NCBI GenBank assembly: GCA_036172665.1
Contig: CM069873.1
Location: 40,828,001-40,892,000 of the forward strand
DNA length: 64,000 nucleotides
From: Prosopocoilus inquinatus
Taxonomy: Eukaryota; Arthropoda; Insecta; Coleoptera; Lucanidae
Direction: 5' to 3'
Under the pieces are notes generated by a model, which saw only the letters and a program-made list of their open reading frames with translations, ran no database searches and was not told where the DNA came from. Both the position numbers and the translations under genes were made by a program. Shown here one piece after another: positions 31,926-44,610 of this stretch (position 1 is its first letter; each line of letters opens with the position of its first letter).

Positions 31926-34900
31926 ATGGTGAAGATGTTAGTGCTGGTTTTCACATTACTAGTAACAGGTAAGATTGAGTAGGAAAACCTGCTTAATTAA
32001 TTACGTTAATAAAAATTATACATTGTGCTGCATTGATAAACGCAACATAGGAAATCCCATGTTTGTATTTTACAGCAAAATTCCATTGAGGTTTTTTAAA
32101 GTACTCTTCAAGATAAATCTGTCTGTGCAGTTTGCGATTTTTTTATTTCTTCAGTTTCAAGAAATTTAAAGAAGATTCAGTAACAAATTTAAATTATACC
32201 TATCAGCACGAACTTGATCAGTGAATATTAAATTAAATTGAGGAGTAGAAGTAACAAAGGGGCTAAGTGCCAAAAATCTAAACTCGAGAAATTGACAAAT
32301 ACGTCATTAAAAGAAAAACAAATATTATTATTAACAATTATTCTTCGCTCTACGTGGTATAGTGGAGACACCAACTTTAGGCAGATCATCACATATAGCC
32401 ACTTTGAATGCAAAGATTAACGTTGTGGTGATATTACGTTCTTTAATACCGTGATCTGTAACTTATCTACAGATTTCTATTCATAAATTTCATCTGCACA
32501 TGAGGTGCATTTAGGTTGTTTTAATGTAACCACAGCAACTCTCATAGATGTCTGCAAAAAAATGAGATTTCTTAAGAAAAACGTTAAGGTTCTATAGATA
32601 AGTTCCAAACTTCTTTTATTTGTATATCTTCCGTTAGGAAAACAGCATATGTAAATGTTTTATTTAAATATTTATAATAAGGCAAAATTGGAATTATTAA
32701 CTGGTTACAATACAACAATATTTAATCACGTAAAATTAAATGGCTGCAACTGGTTTTTCAAATCAGCATTTTTACTAATTTTAGTCACATCATGGCTATA
32801 ACTAGAAACTTTATTTCAAAATTTAGCCACTTTAAAAACAGAAGGCAAAATTTCTAAATTAGAAAAGAATCAAAAAAAAATAGAAGAAAACTTTCAAGAA
32901 ATGATTTTGTAATTCTGAAATATAATTAATACTACCTTGCTAGAATTCTAAAATTCATTCATTCATACATTCATTGTTCTGCGATGCATACGAACGGGAA
33001 AAGTGGCCAGAGAAAAAACTTTGCTGTATTCCTACGAAGATTTACTTGAAATGATTTCTGCTCCGTTAAACTCTCAAGTATAATACTAGAGAAAAATCAG
33101 AAATACCAGAAATTCATAAATATCAATAAATTATTTTTTTTAATGTTTTTTATACTTTTGTTGTTAAATACTACGGGCCGAATTCACGAACGTTCATTAA
33201 CCTTTAATTATCCGTTAAAATAAATAAGAGCATTCCATATTCATTTGCTAATACATAAAAAGGTTTTTTTTTTATTTCATTGAAGTGGCTATAAATGGAG
33301 TTCACGCTGGTTAAAACTGGAGAATTACGGCTAAATTTGGAGACAGAATTATTTAAAAAAATATATACGTTTCTATTTATTTTCTGCTTATGTGTAACCA
33401 TACAAAAATCCAAGGTAGTCACAGTCCTATGAATTGCGTAGCCTAAAATAGTTAAAAATGTGAAACCCTACTATCAAGAAATATAAAAATTTCTTAAACT
33501 GGCTAAAACTGATATGTGTATATAACTGTAGTATGCTACTCCACAAACAACGTAAACAAATTTAAAATGTAATAATAACAAGAGAGTTAAAGAAACATAT
33601 TCGCCTTTGTCGAGGAATTGACTTAACAGTTCTACTGTCAAAAAGTTTCAGTCCACTTTTCTAGTAGAAATTGATATCGGAGTAATTCGCCCGTTTCACA
33701 GGATGCACGTCATGACAAGTAAAACCTTTTTCTGCTAAAATCTCATTTTTGAAAAATTGGAACTTAGCCCCTTTATTACTTCCACTCCTCAATTACTGGA
33801 AAAGCTTTTTCTATAATTTTTTTTCAAAAACGACTAGATTTATTTTAATCGTCTGTCGAATTTTCACAATCATTCATAAAGGCCGTGCTGATCGTTAGGT
33901 ACAACGATGCTCACCATAAATAATACCATCTGACAGTTTCGTAGCCTTTACGCTGAATATTCTTAAGGCTGTGGTTCGCATGCAGGAGTATCATTTAAGT
34001 TGAGCGTCGTAGTACATTACCGAATCTTTTTAAAATATCTTGAAACTGAGCAAATGAAAAATTTTCAAACTGCATAAAAGGGCACGAAGAGTATTTTAAA
34101 AAACTGAAACGAAATTTTACTGTACAATAATTAGCCAATATTAGAGCGCTGTTAAATTAACATGGGATATCCTATGTTGCGTTCATCAATGCAGCACCCT
34201 TTATATGAAATATCAAAATTATTGGCTACTTTAAAAATATTGAATTTTCTAAAATTCGTATTAACTAACACATTTTTACCATTTTGCAATTAATTAATTA
34301 ATTAATCGAGATTTCTTATTTTTTAACAATTATTCTTAAAAAGTTGGTGTGTGCTTTCATCACATGAAAAAAAAACTAATTTGTTTATCTATTACTTGAA
34401 CAAGGTTCATTAGGAGAAGAGGGGCCTGTAATAGAGACTCAAAATGGGTTGGTCAGAGGAGTACACAAAATCTCCTACAATGGAAATATTTTTTCTTCCT
34501 TTGAGGGAATACCATTTGCGAAACCGCCCGTCGGGGAGTTAAGATTTAAGGTAAAAAATTCTCTCTTATTATTTTGCTTGTGAGAAATGCAGCCGCGAGC
34601 AGGGAAAATAAGTCACGCTAACAGTAAAAAATCAATCAGATAATAGCGCCAGTGTTCGGAACATGCACGCAACTGCGAGAAATATTTTAATATTATCTCA
34701 TGTTGGAGAATTAAACGCCGCTCTCTTTAGCATATTGATATTTGAACCCCTTCTTCAGTGGTCACTCTCGCAATTGATCTTGCGCTTTCATGCACATATC
34801 TACACACGGCCGAGTGCTCTTGTGGCATCACCTAATTATCGTTCACCATGGTCACGTCTTAAAATTGAAATCAGAGCCGGCGCCTAAGAGTTTTGCCGCT

Positions 34901-37900
34901 TCGTGCAAAAAGCTTTTGGACGCCTCTACAGACAAATGATCAAAATCTTAAATAAATTTAAAATCATAAAATATCCATCTTTGCTGTTCAACAATTCATA
35001 AATGGTTTTAAAGACTTTAAAGCTGCTTTTCCTGCTTGGAAGATTGGGTGTTTGGGGATTTATCATCGATCACGTGACTAATGATAACCAGTTTCACTAA
35101 GCAAACGACGAAAGTCAATGACAGTAATCCAATATATAGCCAATTCCCCAAATCTCCAAAGCAATAAAAGTGGCTCAAGGGTTTAAAATTAAACTGAAGT
35201 TGTGCACTAAAATAGTAAAGGAGACTGTGGTTTAAGAAATAATTGAAATTAATCTCCGCCCACAATAATTTTAAGTTGGTAGCGTACTGAAGATGGCAGC
35301 TTAGCTGCCAAAATACGTGTCTACGGATATAAAATTATTGTGGGCGGAAATTAATTTCAATTATGAAGTTGTACAATTGAATCTAAACGGTATTGGCCGT
35401 AAATGACCAGGATGAATGAATGTAATAAATCTTGCTACAATATTTATTATCAAAGGTTTCTTCCTCAAAAAGCAAACATTTGTTAATAAACGTCGTAGCA
35501 AGACTATTCATTACTGTTTCCATTTTTTTTCACATTTTCTTAACAGTTTATTCATCTTTCAAATTCAAAAACAAAAATATGAATAAAGTGGCTTTATTTA
35601 TTTATTTGAATATTTTTTCTATGGAATGTATGGTCATCTCAAAAGTTCGAATTATGTTACCGATGTTATTAAAATATTTAATTCGTCGCTACGTTTTCCA
35701 GAATTTCCAGTTTTTTTTGCGTATTTGGAATAATTTTAAAAGATTAGATCAAGTTTTGTTGTCCCTTAAAAGTTTGCTACCCCGTGCGAAACGTTCAGAT
35801 GTGTTCGAAAATGTGTTGTACAGCTACTTTAGGGCTGTGTTGAATAATATTTTTAATAATAATTTAATATTATTTTTTGTTGAATAATATTATATTATAT
35901 TATTATAATAGGAACTATATATGTAACAATACTTGTACAAATTTTTTGAACTTCAGGGATGTACGTACAAATTTACACGGTACAAATTCTGTACAACACT
36001 TTTTTCAACACAACTGTACTTTCGCACAACCAGTAGCGCCGGCCCTGGTTAAAATGTCCAAAATCTAGCTATAGCTATTGATAAAATGTCATTTACAGAA
36101 AAACAAGTGAACATCGCATAACTGAGATATAAATTGAAATTTTATTTTTTTTTTGGAACACATGTATTTTTATACATATTTCAAATCTTAAATAATAATC
36201 GCCTTTCATTAAAAGAAAAATATTTTTTAAAACTCTGTTTAATTAAATTCTAACATTTTGTCTAAGAGGCGATTATTCAGGGGTTCCTAACGGGATCAGT
36301 ATCGACCCCTTTGACAGGGGTCTGCTAGAGGTCTTTTAGGAGTTTGGAGTTGTTAAGTCTTGTTTACTGGTGGTTTAGTTGAATAGTTTATAAACAAGTA
36401 AAAGGTTTACAAATGATATTAAATAAATTTGAATCAACTCGAAACAAAAAGGGAAAAAAGAGGTTCAATTGATTATCAAAATCAAAACATTCCTATAATG
36501 CGAATAAAATCGAATAAAACAAAATCAAAAGACGTCAAACAAGACGGGACGAAAATAAAATTTGTGTAAAACTCATTAAGTCAAATCGATACAAACCGAC
36601 TTTCGTCTGAACCAAATATTTAATTTAATTTAATAAATAAAAAATAAAATAAATTCAAAGCCAAAAATGGCAATCAATCGTCGGGATTAAAATGTAAAAT
36701 AAAATAATCTTAAATCGCATAAAAAAAGACAATCAATTGATAATTAAAAATATAAAATCAAGCCGAAGAAGAAACAAAAAAAACAAGTTGTTAATTTAAA
36801 AGTAAAAAAACAAAACAAATGAAATCGATTAATAGAAAAAATAAAGGTCCATCAATTCAAAATTAAATTAAATAAATTGATTTAAAAATTGACAAATTTT
36901 GTCACGATCCAAAGAATAATCTGTAAATATTAACGAAACAGAGTGATTAGTTAATTTTTAAAAAGCAAAATAAAGTCAAATAGAATAAAAGAGAAAACAG
37001 AATGGCGATCAATCGACGGGATTAAAGTGTAAAATAAATTCACACCCAATAAACGAGACCATAAACAAACAGCGATCAATTGAGAATTAAAAATAAAACC
37101 AAGTCAAATAAAAAATAAAAATGAAATAAAAAATAGACACAAAACGAATGCAATCTGTTAAAATAAAAAACAAAGTTCAATCAACTGATTATATTGAAAA
37201 TTAAACGAAATAAAAGATGAGGAATTATCAATTGAATCAAAAGCATTGGCGAATTAATTTTTAATTGAAAGTTTGAATAAAAGAGAATCAAACTAAAATC
37301 GAATCAAGAAAAGAAGATTATCGACGTATAATTAAAAAATAAAATAAAGACACATAGAATAATAAATTGTCACAATTTAACAAAATTTTAAAACGTTACC
37401 AGTAGGTATATCTACGCCTGCTGTTTTTTTTTAATATTATTTAAATTTGAATGGGGGTCGAAGAAAATTTTTATTTTTTTTTATTTTAAGAAAGGTTGGT
37501 TTTTATAAAATATTTCTTTCAAAGTTCAAAAATAAAAAAATTAAAGGGCGCGCGAATTCTCCCTGTACACATGATTTTTTAAAATTTTATTATTGAAGTT
37601 GTTGGACATGTAATTGTTATAATATTATAATCTAAACTCACAACTGTCATTTAAAGCTGGGGAAAAGTGGTGTGCTGTTTTTCATATTCGTACATTAATT
37701 CAAATATTGACTGATTCAAATCGATTTAAACTTATTTGGTTAATTTTTCTTAATATGAAATTACAAGACGAGAAACCTTTAAACCTTTAAAGACACAACA
37801 ATGAATTTACAGAAACTATAAAAGAATTATCAAATTTGGCGTAATATTTTAAATATTTTGTTTTGCATGAGCACTTAGATTAGATAACACAAGTTACTAA

Positions 37901-40900
37901 ATAATAACCAACTTGACCTGTTTACCCGTCATTGACTGATAAGAGAACAAATAACAAAACTCTTTTAGTTTAGTTTTTTTTATAGTTTTAAAGAAAAATA
38001 GTTTTCAATAAATACAACAGTTAAATATAACTGATAAAACACATTATATATATAACGGAAAATGTACTATCATGCTCAATTAAACCGTACCATTTCGTAC
38101 CCCTCATAGTAATTGAAAGATATACACTGTGTCCACGGATTTTCTGCAATAGAGGAAAAACTTTTTTATTTTACGTTTTAGGAAAAAAGTTATTCTTTAT
38201 AAAAAAATTTTGCTTGCATTAAAACATACAAAAATGATAGAAAAGTTCGCGAACTGCCTTTTATGGCTTTAAATACAGAAAACATGCTTACTTACTCTCA
38301 AAAATTTGTTTAAGTTCAAATTACATTCAGAATTATCGCATTACCCGGATCTGTCAAAATGGTTAATGTAACTTATTCCGTAAGCTGTTGTTGATAATTA
38401 ATACTAATTAATACCTCTAGTTAAAGATATGGGAAATGACAAAATTATTAACCCTTATTTTTTTGGAAGAAAATTTGAATCAATTCAATTATTTGCAAAT
38501 GTTAGAAAATTTTGCTTTGCCGTCACTGGCGGATGTGAGTTTGGAAAACATTTATTTTCAACAGGGTGGATGTCCTGCACATTCCATAAATTTAATTAAA
38601 AGGTACCTTGATGACCATTTGCCATGGTACAAACTCAGAAATTTTAAATGAAAAAATACCAACGGTAAATAGTGAAGTAGAAATTGAAACGTTAACTAAC
38701 GTGTATACGGATTTAGGAACAAGGTAGAATAATGCGTAGAGGTGGATGGGGATTACATTGAATAATTTTTTCCCATATTAAAAACTAATAAAAAATTTCG
38801 TGTAATTTATAAGGCCAATTTAATAGCGGTTTCAATTTTTTAACGAAGCAAATGCTTAAAACAATTGAAACAATTGTACACACTCTCTATCTGCATATAT
38901 TCCAGAAATTTTTTTTTTTTAATTTTTTTTTGCATGTATCTCCCCAGAAAACATATTTTAACACTTTCTTCATTATCTATAAAAATAAATACTACATGTC
39001 CTACATCACTGTAAAGAAAAATGAGCGCATTCAAATATTTCAAAGCTTACTTAACAGACCATAAGAAAAACTGAAGCTGGGCGTGAAAACTCGAAAACAG
39101 AAAGTGGAAAAAATAATCCAAAAGCTTATTTAAATTGTAACAGTTTATAACTTCCCCAATACATAGGAATAATTCGTCCCATTTAACCGGATACGTATCT
39201 CTTTAGATCCCCATGCTGTTAAAGTTATCTGAAACTCTCAGTATACTGAGTGATTCAAAATAAATGTCCAAGCCGTCAACCACAGGTAGTACACAGAAAA
39301 AGAAAACAAAAAGTTTATATGCGTAGGGGATCTAATATCCACAGTTTTTTCTATTGCACAAGCGCAATGAACTCGCGTGAAATAGAACGAAACACTAGCG
39401 TTTACCTTAAAATGAAATTGTAAAACGTTTTTATTTATAACTTTCTGCAGAGAAAATACGCAATAAATTCATTCGAATTTCGGACTGTATACGTAGAAAA
39501 ATGAATCATGATTTCCATTTTGGATTCAAAGGAGGTTGATTTTTGAATTGCCTCTGATAGATTAATTTCTTGCAATTTCGCAATTGCATTACCTTAGTGA
39601 ATACGCTCCTAACGGGTCGGACACTTATTTTGAATCACCGTATGTATTTACATATTTGTCTGAGTAAAATGAATTAATTTCAGGAACCACAACCTGTAAC
39701 ATCTTGGAATGGAACGTGGCTGGCAAATATTACGCACACCTGCATCCAACATAATGCAATAGCTGACAAGTTTCAAGGTATCAAATAAAAATAATTCTGG
39801 TTTCACGCATTTTTGTATATACATCTCCGTTTGTTTCTAAAGCAATGTTCCTTCTCAAAAAGCTTTCGTGTAATAAAGGGCGTTCAAAAACCGTCACGGT
39901 TAAAGAAGGCCATGACTTGAGATAGCATCTTACGGAATTTTTGAATGCATTTGTCACCTAAATAACTCATTAAACTTTGTTAACCATTTCATATCATGTA
40001 GATAGCAATGATGATTAAATAAATAGAAATAATTTTAACTTGAAAGGTCAAAAATAGTGAAGTCATCTATCAATTTTTGTTTACATTTACGGAACCAAGT
40101 CAACTGCAAACGTGGAAGTTTTTGAACACGTTAAAACGGTATATACTTGCAGTTGAAAGCAAAAAAAAAAGTAGACAAACTACGGTTTCCTGTAATTATT
40201 CTTTCACAAAATGCCATAGATTAAAGACATATTCACAGATTTTACCAAAGTTTTAAACTTGTTAATTTTGAAAGCTTTTAAATTTTTTAAATGTCATCTG
40301 TGAGGTCGTCTGATGAGTACCATTTTCAGAAAGAATGATTACAGGAAACTTGTAGTTTGTCTAATTTTTTTGCTTCCGACTGTAAGATTAAATCATCATT
40401 TTATTTTTATTAACCAGGACAGGAAGACTGCTTATACCTGAATGTTTACGTGCCCCGCAGACAACCAAACGGCAAGGAAAATCTTAATGTAATTGCTTGT
40501 ATTCACCCTGGGGGTTTTATGTTAGGGGCAGGTCACTGGGACGGTCCCAATTATTTAATGGATAGAGATCTGATCCTTGTTAATTTCAACTATCGTTTGG
40601 GACCTTTCGGTAAATGATTAATGGATAATACTCCTCAAAATGCATCCTGTTTTAACTTTTCAAGGTTTTTTGAGTACCCAAGATGACGCAGTGGTGGATA
40701 ACCTTGGTTTAAGGGATCAAACAATGGTGTTAAAATGGATTCAAACAAACATTGCCAACTTTGGAGGGAATCCTAATTCTGTAACGTTGACGGGAATATC
40801 TGCCGGAGGCGCAAGTACTCAATATCATTATTTATCACCTTTATCGAGGGGTAATTTCTATAAGTTACAGATAGATCATTTAAGTACCTATGTTTTAGTC

Positions 40901-42827
40901 AAATCTTCTATTCCTCTTCTCCTTTCCACAATAAACACCATTTTTATTTCATTCGTAGGTCTATTTCATAGAGGTTTCTCACAGAGTGGAACAGTATTGA
41001 TGCCGTGGGCGCTCCAGAAAGCTCCAATAGAGAAAGCCAGAAAACTGGCCATTATCGTGGGATGTTATGATAAGATTTCGGCAAACATAATTAAATGTTT
41101 ACAGCAGCTTCCGGCGCAAGAAATTGTGAAAGCCGTTCCCTATTTCTACGGAGATGGTTCCCCATTCTCTCCTTTCGGCCCCTCGGTGGAACAAACGTCA
41201 GAAAATGCTTTCCTACCAAACCACCCATATTACCTAATAAAGAAGGGTATTGTCAATGATATACCATGGGTATCTTCTATTACAACCGACGAAGGAATAA
41301 TTAAAGCTGTAGGTAAGTAACAAAATCTTGTAGGATCCTAGCACCGTCTGCCCAAGTAAGGAACCCGTGGAAGTGTAAATGTATGTCGCAACCCACAATA
41401 CCAAGCAGTTGTCAATTCGTAAATTATCAAATAAATTAATGTAGTAATCTGAGACAGATGTTACGTCTCTCATGGACCTTTATAAAAAGATGTATTTGGA
41501 CATACAAAAGAGAAAATTGTTTTATCCAAAGGTCAATTAAAAAAAAAAGTTAATAATTTCTTCGGCTTCAGGGTTTTTAGACGATTTAGAATATTTGAAC
41601 AAGAACTGGAAAAAAGTAGCCCCTAACTTGCTTGACTTCAATTACACTGCAAGTCCTTCACAAAAAGAAACTCTGCCTGGCAAAGTAAAGGAATACTATT
41701 TTTTGAATAGGACCATCAGCAACGAGACAATCAAAAATTTGGTCCGAGTAAGTATTTATGAAAACGCATCGAGAATTTTGGGGCGGGTACGAGTTGTCTC
41801 CAATCCTTAAAAATTAACCATGAAGTTACAGGGGGAATTGTCTCCCACGCTCTTAATTTCATAATCCGATAACTGTGCCGGATTGTCCTGTGTGAAAATT
41901 TCTTATTTTTGCTTAGCTGGGCAATATTGATGGATGAAATAAGTTAGGAAGTATTCTGTCTATTTGTTTCTTGATAAAGACTGTTTTATCAAAAACACTT
42001 TTATCATACATTTTATTTACATTTACTCTTCTCATTTTACAATCAGAAATCTAAAAGTACTTGAAATCGGAGAATTGGCGGTCTCGGAAACAATTCGACC
42101 CATCTTTGGAGACAACTCGTACTTTTACCTGCTTATGTATGGAGATAACTCGTCTCTGCTGGAATTTTGGGACAACAAAACAAATTTACTGATTTTCTAG
42201 GCAGTTACAGATCGATTATTTGCGATTGATGCAGAGAAAGCAACTCGACAGCAAACCAAAGCCTCAAAATCTTCGGTTTACTTTTTCTTGGTAGGATTTA
42301 GAGGTCAACATAGTTTACAATCATTGTTTACTTCTGAACCAATTGAAGGTACCAAGTACAGCAAATTTCCATTGTATTCATTAAATTAATTACTTTTAGG
42401 CGTCTGTCATGGGGATGATGCATTTCTCTATTCGAAGTTCTATGCCCCAAATGAAAAATTAAACGAACCAACAAGAAGAATGAAGGATTTATATCTGAAC
42501 ATGTTAGTTGAATATGCACGCACCGGGTAAGAGTTGCAAATATTATAATTTTGTTCAAATTTGATTTCGAAAATTTTCTAATTCGTCGTTTTAATCCCGC
42601 AAGCTTTTGACATTCGGTAGTCAAAAAAAAGATTTTTGTTTTACAGAATACCAAGATTTGGGAATGTAGACTGGAAACCTGTATCAAACGGAAAAAAATT
42701 ATCACATTTGTTCATACAGAGTCCCGATCATATTTATATGAAGGAAGTAGATGAATTGGGAGCAACAGAGTTTTGGCGGTGGACTTCGTTGGAAGAAAAT
42801 GAAAACATTGTTCAATTTACTAAATAA
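31926..42827 (+). CDS. Carboxylesterase 2, secretory, no ER-retention tail
   Basis: Ten exons: 31926-31968, 34405-34550, 39684-39777, 40418-40609, 40665-40850, 40959-41312, 41572-41747, 42201-42348, 42400-42526, 42647-42827; 548 residues. Every intron has the same position and phase as in esterase 1, so the pair arose by duplication. Signal peptide MVKMLVLVFTLLVT. The triad is Ser204 (TGISAGG), Glu332 (TDEG) and His450 (GVCHGDD). The oxyanion loop is HPGGF (124-128): the first Gly of the usual HGG is Pro, while the next two small residues that would supply backbone amides remain. The protein ends NIVQFTK, about 14 residues shorter than esterase 1, so it should be secreted. Intron 5 (40851-40958) happens to be open in frame. 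Introns 1 and 2 hold several elements. AATAAA is at 42894. Substrate unknown. Confidence 0.9.
32236..33794. mobile_element. 1.56-kb inverted-repeat element in esterase 2 intron 1
   Basis: The left end AATTGAGGAGTAGAAGTAAC continues AAAGGGGCTAAGTGCCAA. The reverse complement of the right end reads AATTGAGGAGTGGAAGTAAT and AAAGGGGCTAAGTTCCAA, so the arms match over about 38 bp with a few changes. No transposase was recognised. The target duplication is unclear. Confidence 0.75.
34872..36047. mobile_element. hAT-type non-autonomous element in esterase 2 intron 2
   Basis: The ends are CAGAGCCGGCGC and the reverse complement CAGGGCCGGCGC, the familiar hAT terminus. The flanking octamers ATTGAAAT and GTTAAAAT agree at 6 of 8 positions, fitting a worn 8-bp duplication. 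Inside is a foldback (35240-35363). An open frame at 35432-35887 shows no hAT dimerisation motif, so I do not call it a transposase. Confidence 0.65.
35240..35363. repeat. Foldback inside the hAT-type element
   Basis: AATTGAAATTAATCTCCGCC...CAATAATTTT (35240-35272) is nearly the exact reverse complement of 35331-35363. A smaller palindrome, GGCAGCTTAGCTGCC, lies in the loop. Possibly a separate small element nested in the hAT-type one. Confidence 0.75.
36400..37420. repeat. A-rich degenerate tandem-like repeat tract
   Basis: About 1 kb with one strand strongly A-rich. A recurring motif such as CAATCAATCGTCGGGATTAA (36672) and GATCAATCGACGGGATTAAA (about 37009), plus looser versions (CAATCAATTGATAATTAAAA, GATCAATTGAGAATTAAAAA), points to old, diverged tandem repeats. 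Spacing is irregular. Lies within esterase 2 intron 2; no coding signal. Confidence 0.6.
38417..38700 (+). pseudogene. Tc1-like (DDE_3) transposase fragment
   Basis: One frame reads LENFALPSLADV and then NIYFQQGGCPAHSINLIKRY and LDDHLPWYK. This matches the second-Asp region of DDE_3 transposases found in insects (usual form: iyFQQDGAPAHxa...vrxYLdxxFP). The catalytic Asp is replaced by Gly (QQGG for QQDG). An N-terminal stretch in a neighbouring frame (ITNPYFFGRKF) fits the same family. Short, dead remnant in esterase 2 intron 2; element ends were not located. Confidence 0.7.
39246..39640. mobile_element. 395-bp MITE with TA target site
   Basis: The left end CTGAGTGATTCAAAATAAAT continues GTCCAAGCC. 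The reverse complement of the right end is CGGTGATTCAAAATAAGTGT followed by CCGACCCG. TA flanks both ends (39244-39245 and 39641-39642). Tc1/mariner-type MITE ending 43 bp before esterase 2 exon 3 (39684). Confidence 0.75.
40146..40386. mobile_element. 241-bp MITE with long inverted arms
   Basis: The left arm (CTTGCAGTTGAAAGC..., GACAAACTACGGTTTCCTGT) and the reverse complement of the right arm (CTTACAGTCGGAAGC..., GACAAACTACAAGTTTCCTG) match over about 58 bp. The right end lies about 30 bp before esterase 2 exon 4 (40418), close to where branch-point sequences would be. Confidence 0.75.
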
Positions 42828-43288
42828 AACAAAATAGCAAATACCTTGTAAAGTAGAAGTAGTGAATGTAATTACGGTTTTCTTTCATCTCTAAATAAAA
42901 ATCTTCTTCATATGACCCATAAACCATAACAATATTTATTCGATTTTTAAAATTAAAAATGAAGACCGACGAGTTTGAAAACGGTACGCATCCCACACCG
43001 CTGCATTCATCTAAGTTGAGGGTTTATGGGGATAAAAATACAAATCTCCCCAAACAGAGGACACATTTAAAAAAAAAGGAAAAAGACGACCTCCCAATCT
43101 TACAACCCTTTATACCTCTCAGTCAAATTGAGATACCTCTGGAAGATGATTTTTTTGTTATTGACTTGGTTTGAGGTACAATAAAACAAGGCATATTCCC
43201 ATAAATTTTCTATTCGGTGCTCTAATAGTCTCACGTATCTTAAGGATTGTCAAGATTTTCTGCTATTCTTCTTTCTATTGATTAAATA
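42828..43288. other. Intergenic, esterase 2 3' flank
   Basis: Holds AATAAA at 42894. A 71-codon ATG frame at 42959-43174 is Lys/Asp/Pro-rich and shows no domain or splice partner; I do not call it a gene. Confidence 0.4.
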
Positions 43289-43620
43289 TACAGGGTATGC
43301 CAAGTTGAGTAGTCTATTAAAAGTTTTCAGCAGAAAGGAACATACAAACATTCTAAAAATTCCTTATTTTAAACGGAATGATATATTTTTTATTGCAATT
43401 TACACAATTATTTTAAGTAAAAATTGTTGTTGAGATATCTTCAAATTTCTTAAAAAAATTATTTCGGTGGCCTTTCATTTAAGAGAATGTATTTACAACG
43501 CGTTCAAATTTGAAGATTCAAGTTGTCTGTCATTTGAAAGAATAATGAGCAGCCTTTCAAAACGTATCTTAGTTATCCCTGAAAAATTCACAGAATGGTC
43601 AAAATATGGTGTCGAATCTT
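43289..43620. repeat. Dispersed repeat B, copy 2
   Basis: Same orientation as the copy in esterase 1 intron 2 (22230-22735) but lacking its central part. Both share the CAAGTTGAGT start region and GGTCAAAATATGGTGTCGAA end region. Non-coding. Confidence 0.75.
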
Positions 43621-44327
43621 GGTATCGGTACGAGTTCGAGGTTCGTAAATGGTACTCGTCGACTAATCTTAAACACTTTATTAAAAACACAATCGCCTAC
43701 ACAACAGAATACACTACAAATACTCTATAATACTTATTGTAACAATTCGCACTTCGCGAATACACTCACTTCCAGACGCACGCGAAAAAGTTCAAGTCAA
43801 AGAGGTCAAAGAACCCCCCCAACGTGAGCTAAAATGCCACTGGGCGTAGTCTATCGTACTTCGATTGTAATCAAAAACTAGTCTCATTAACTCTTTCTCT
43901 CTCTCCGAAAATGATTTTGAATTTATTTTGTATTTGTATTGTAAAGTATTATATTTTGAGTTAGTCTTTCGTCTTTTAATTTTTCTTAGAAATTATGAAA
44001 TATGTTCTACTTTCTTAAAATTTTCTTAATTTATTGTAATTGATTATCTTTTGAATTGTTTGAATATGCAAAATAAAAAAAATACTTTGCCTAAAATGTC
44101 CGCACATTTAGAAACGATTAATTATAATTTTAAAAAGGGCGAGGAGAAATGGTGGAAATATTTGTTTTCTTTTATTTTATCTAATCAGTTTTGAATTGTT
44201 GTTCAGAACCCGTTTTTTGTTTCTCAAGGAAAAGTCGGGGACCTCACTTGACAGATTTTGACAGCTGAAATTACTTAAATTTTCAAGAAGTTAAAAATTA
44301 CGTCTGCAAAGTGAGTTAATCGCGATT
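43621..44327. other. Intergenic, no gene recognised
   Basis: Continues directly from repeat B. The stretch 43730-43860 is less AT-rich and looks like a retroelement LTR fragment, but no ends could be defined. Nothing else recognised. Confidence 0.35.
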
Positions 44328-44610
44328 ATGCTATATCCATTTACGTTAAACATAACGTGGCGTTATCGACGAGTTTACGTTCAAATTCCTATTTCAAAAA
44401 GAATATAACAGCACGTTATATTTAACAGATAAAACAGCGACATCCTACGATCGCTTTTTGACCTGACATTTCAGTAGGATAGACAATTGAAGCAGATTTG
44501 CTCCTAATAAGTCCCCCATGCAAGGCGGCCATGCTTGCTGTCAAAGCATAATGAAAGTTTAAAAAAAAATTGTTGCAAATCGTTATATTTAATGTAAATG
44601 GATACAGCAT
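44328..44610. mobile_element. MITE interrupted by repeat C
   Basis: The left arm ATGCTATATCCATTTACGTT and the reverse complement of the right arm (ATGCTGTATCCATTTACATT) are inverted and continue through AAACATAACG / AAATATAACG. Repeat C (44426-44580) is inserted in the right arm with an exact 12-bp duplication, which dates repeat C as the younger of the two. Confidence 0.7.
44426..44580. mobile_element. Repeat C insertion with 12-bp target duplication
   Basis: CGTTATATTTAA stands at 44414-44425 and again at 44581-44592. The 155 bp between them match the reverse-oriented repeat C at about 3075-3221 (AAAACAGCGACATCCTACGA, AATAAGTCCCCCATGCAAGG, AAGGCATAATGAAAG with small changes) and end in GTTGCAAAT. 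The hammerhead-like half of the unit is absent. An exact long duplication shows that repeat C moves as a unit, more like retroposition than cut-and-paste. Confidence 0.8.

Noticed and set aside
35432..35887. 151-codon open frame inside the hAT-type element
   Set aside because: No hAT dimerisation motif, zinc finger or catalytic pattern; the composition is what AT-rich DNA gives.
40640..41320. Continuous frame over esterase 2 exons 5 and 6
   Set aside because: It reads through a 108-bp intron that happens to be open; splice sites and the esterase 1 comparison show two exons.
42959..43174. 71-codon frame after esterase 2
   Set aside because: Charged and Pro-rich but without domain, splice partner or repeat support.
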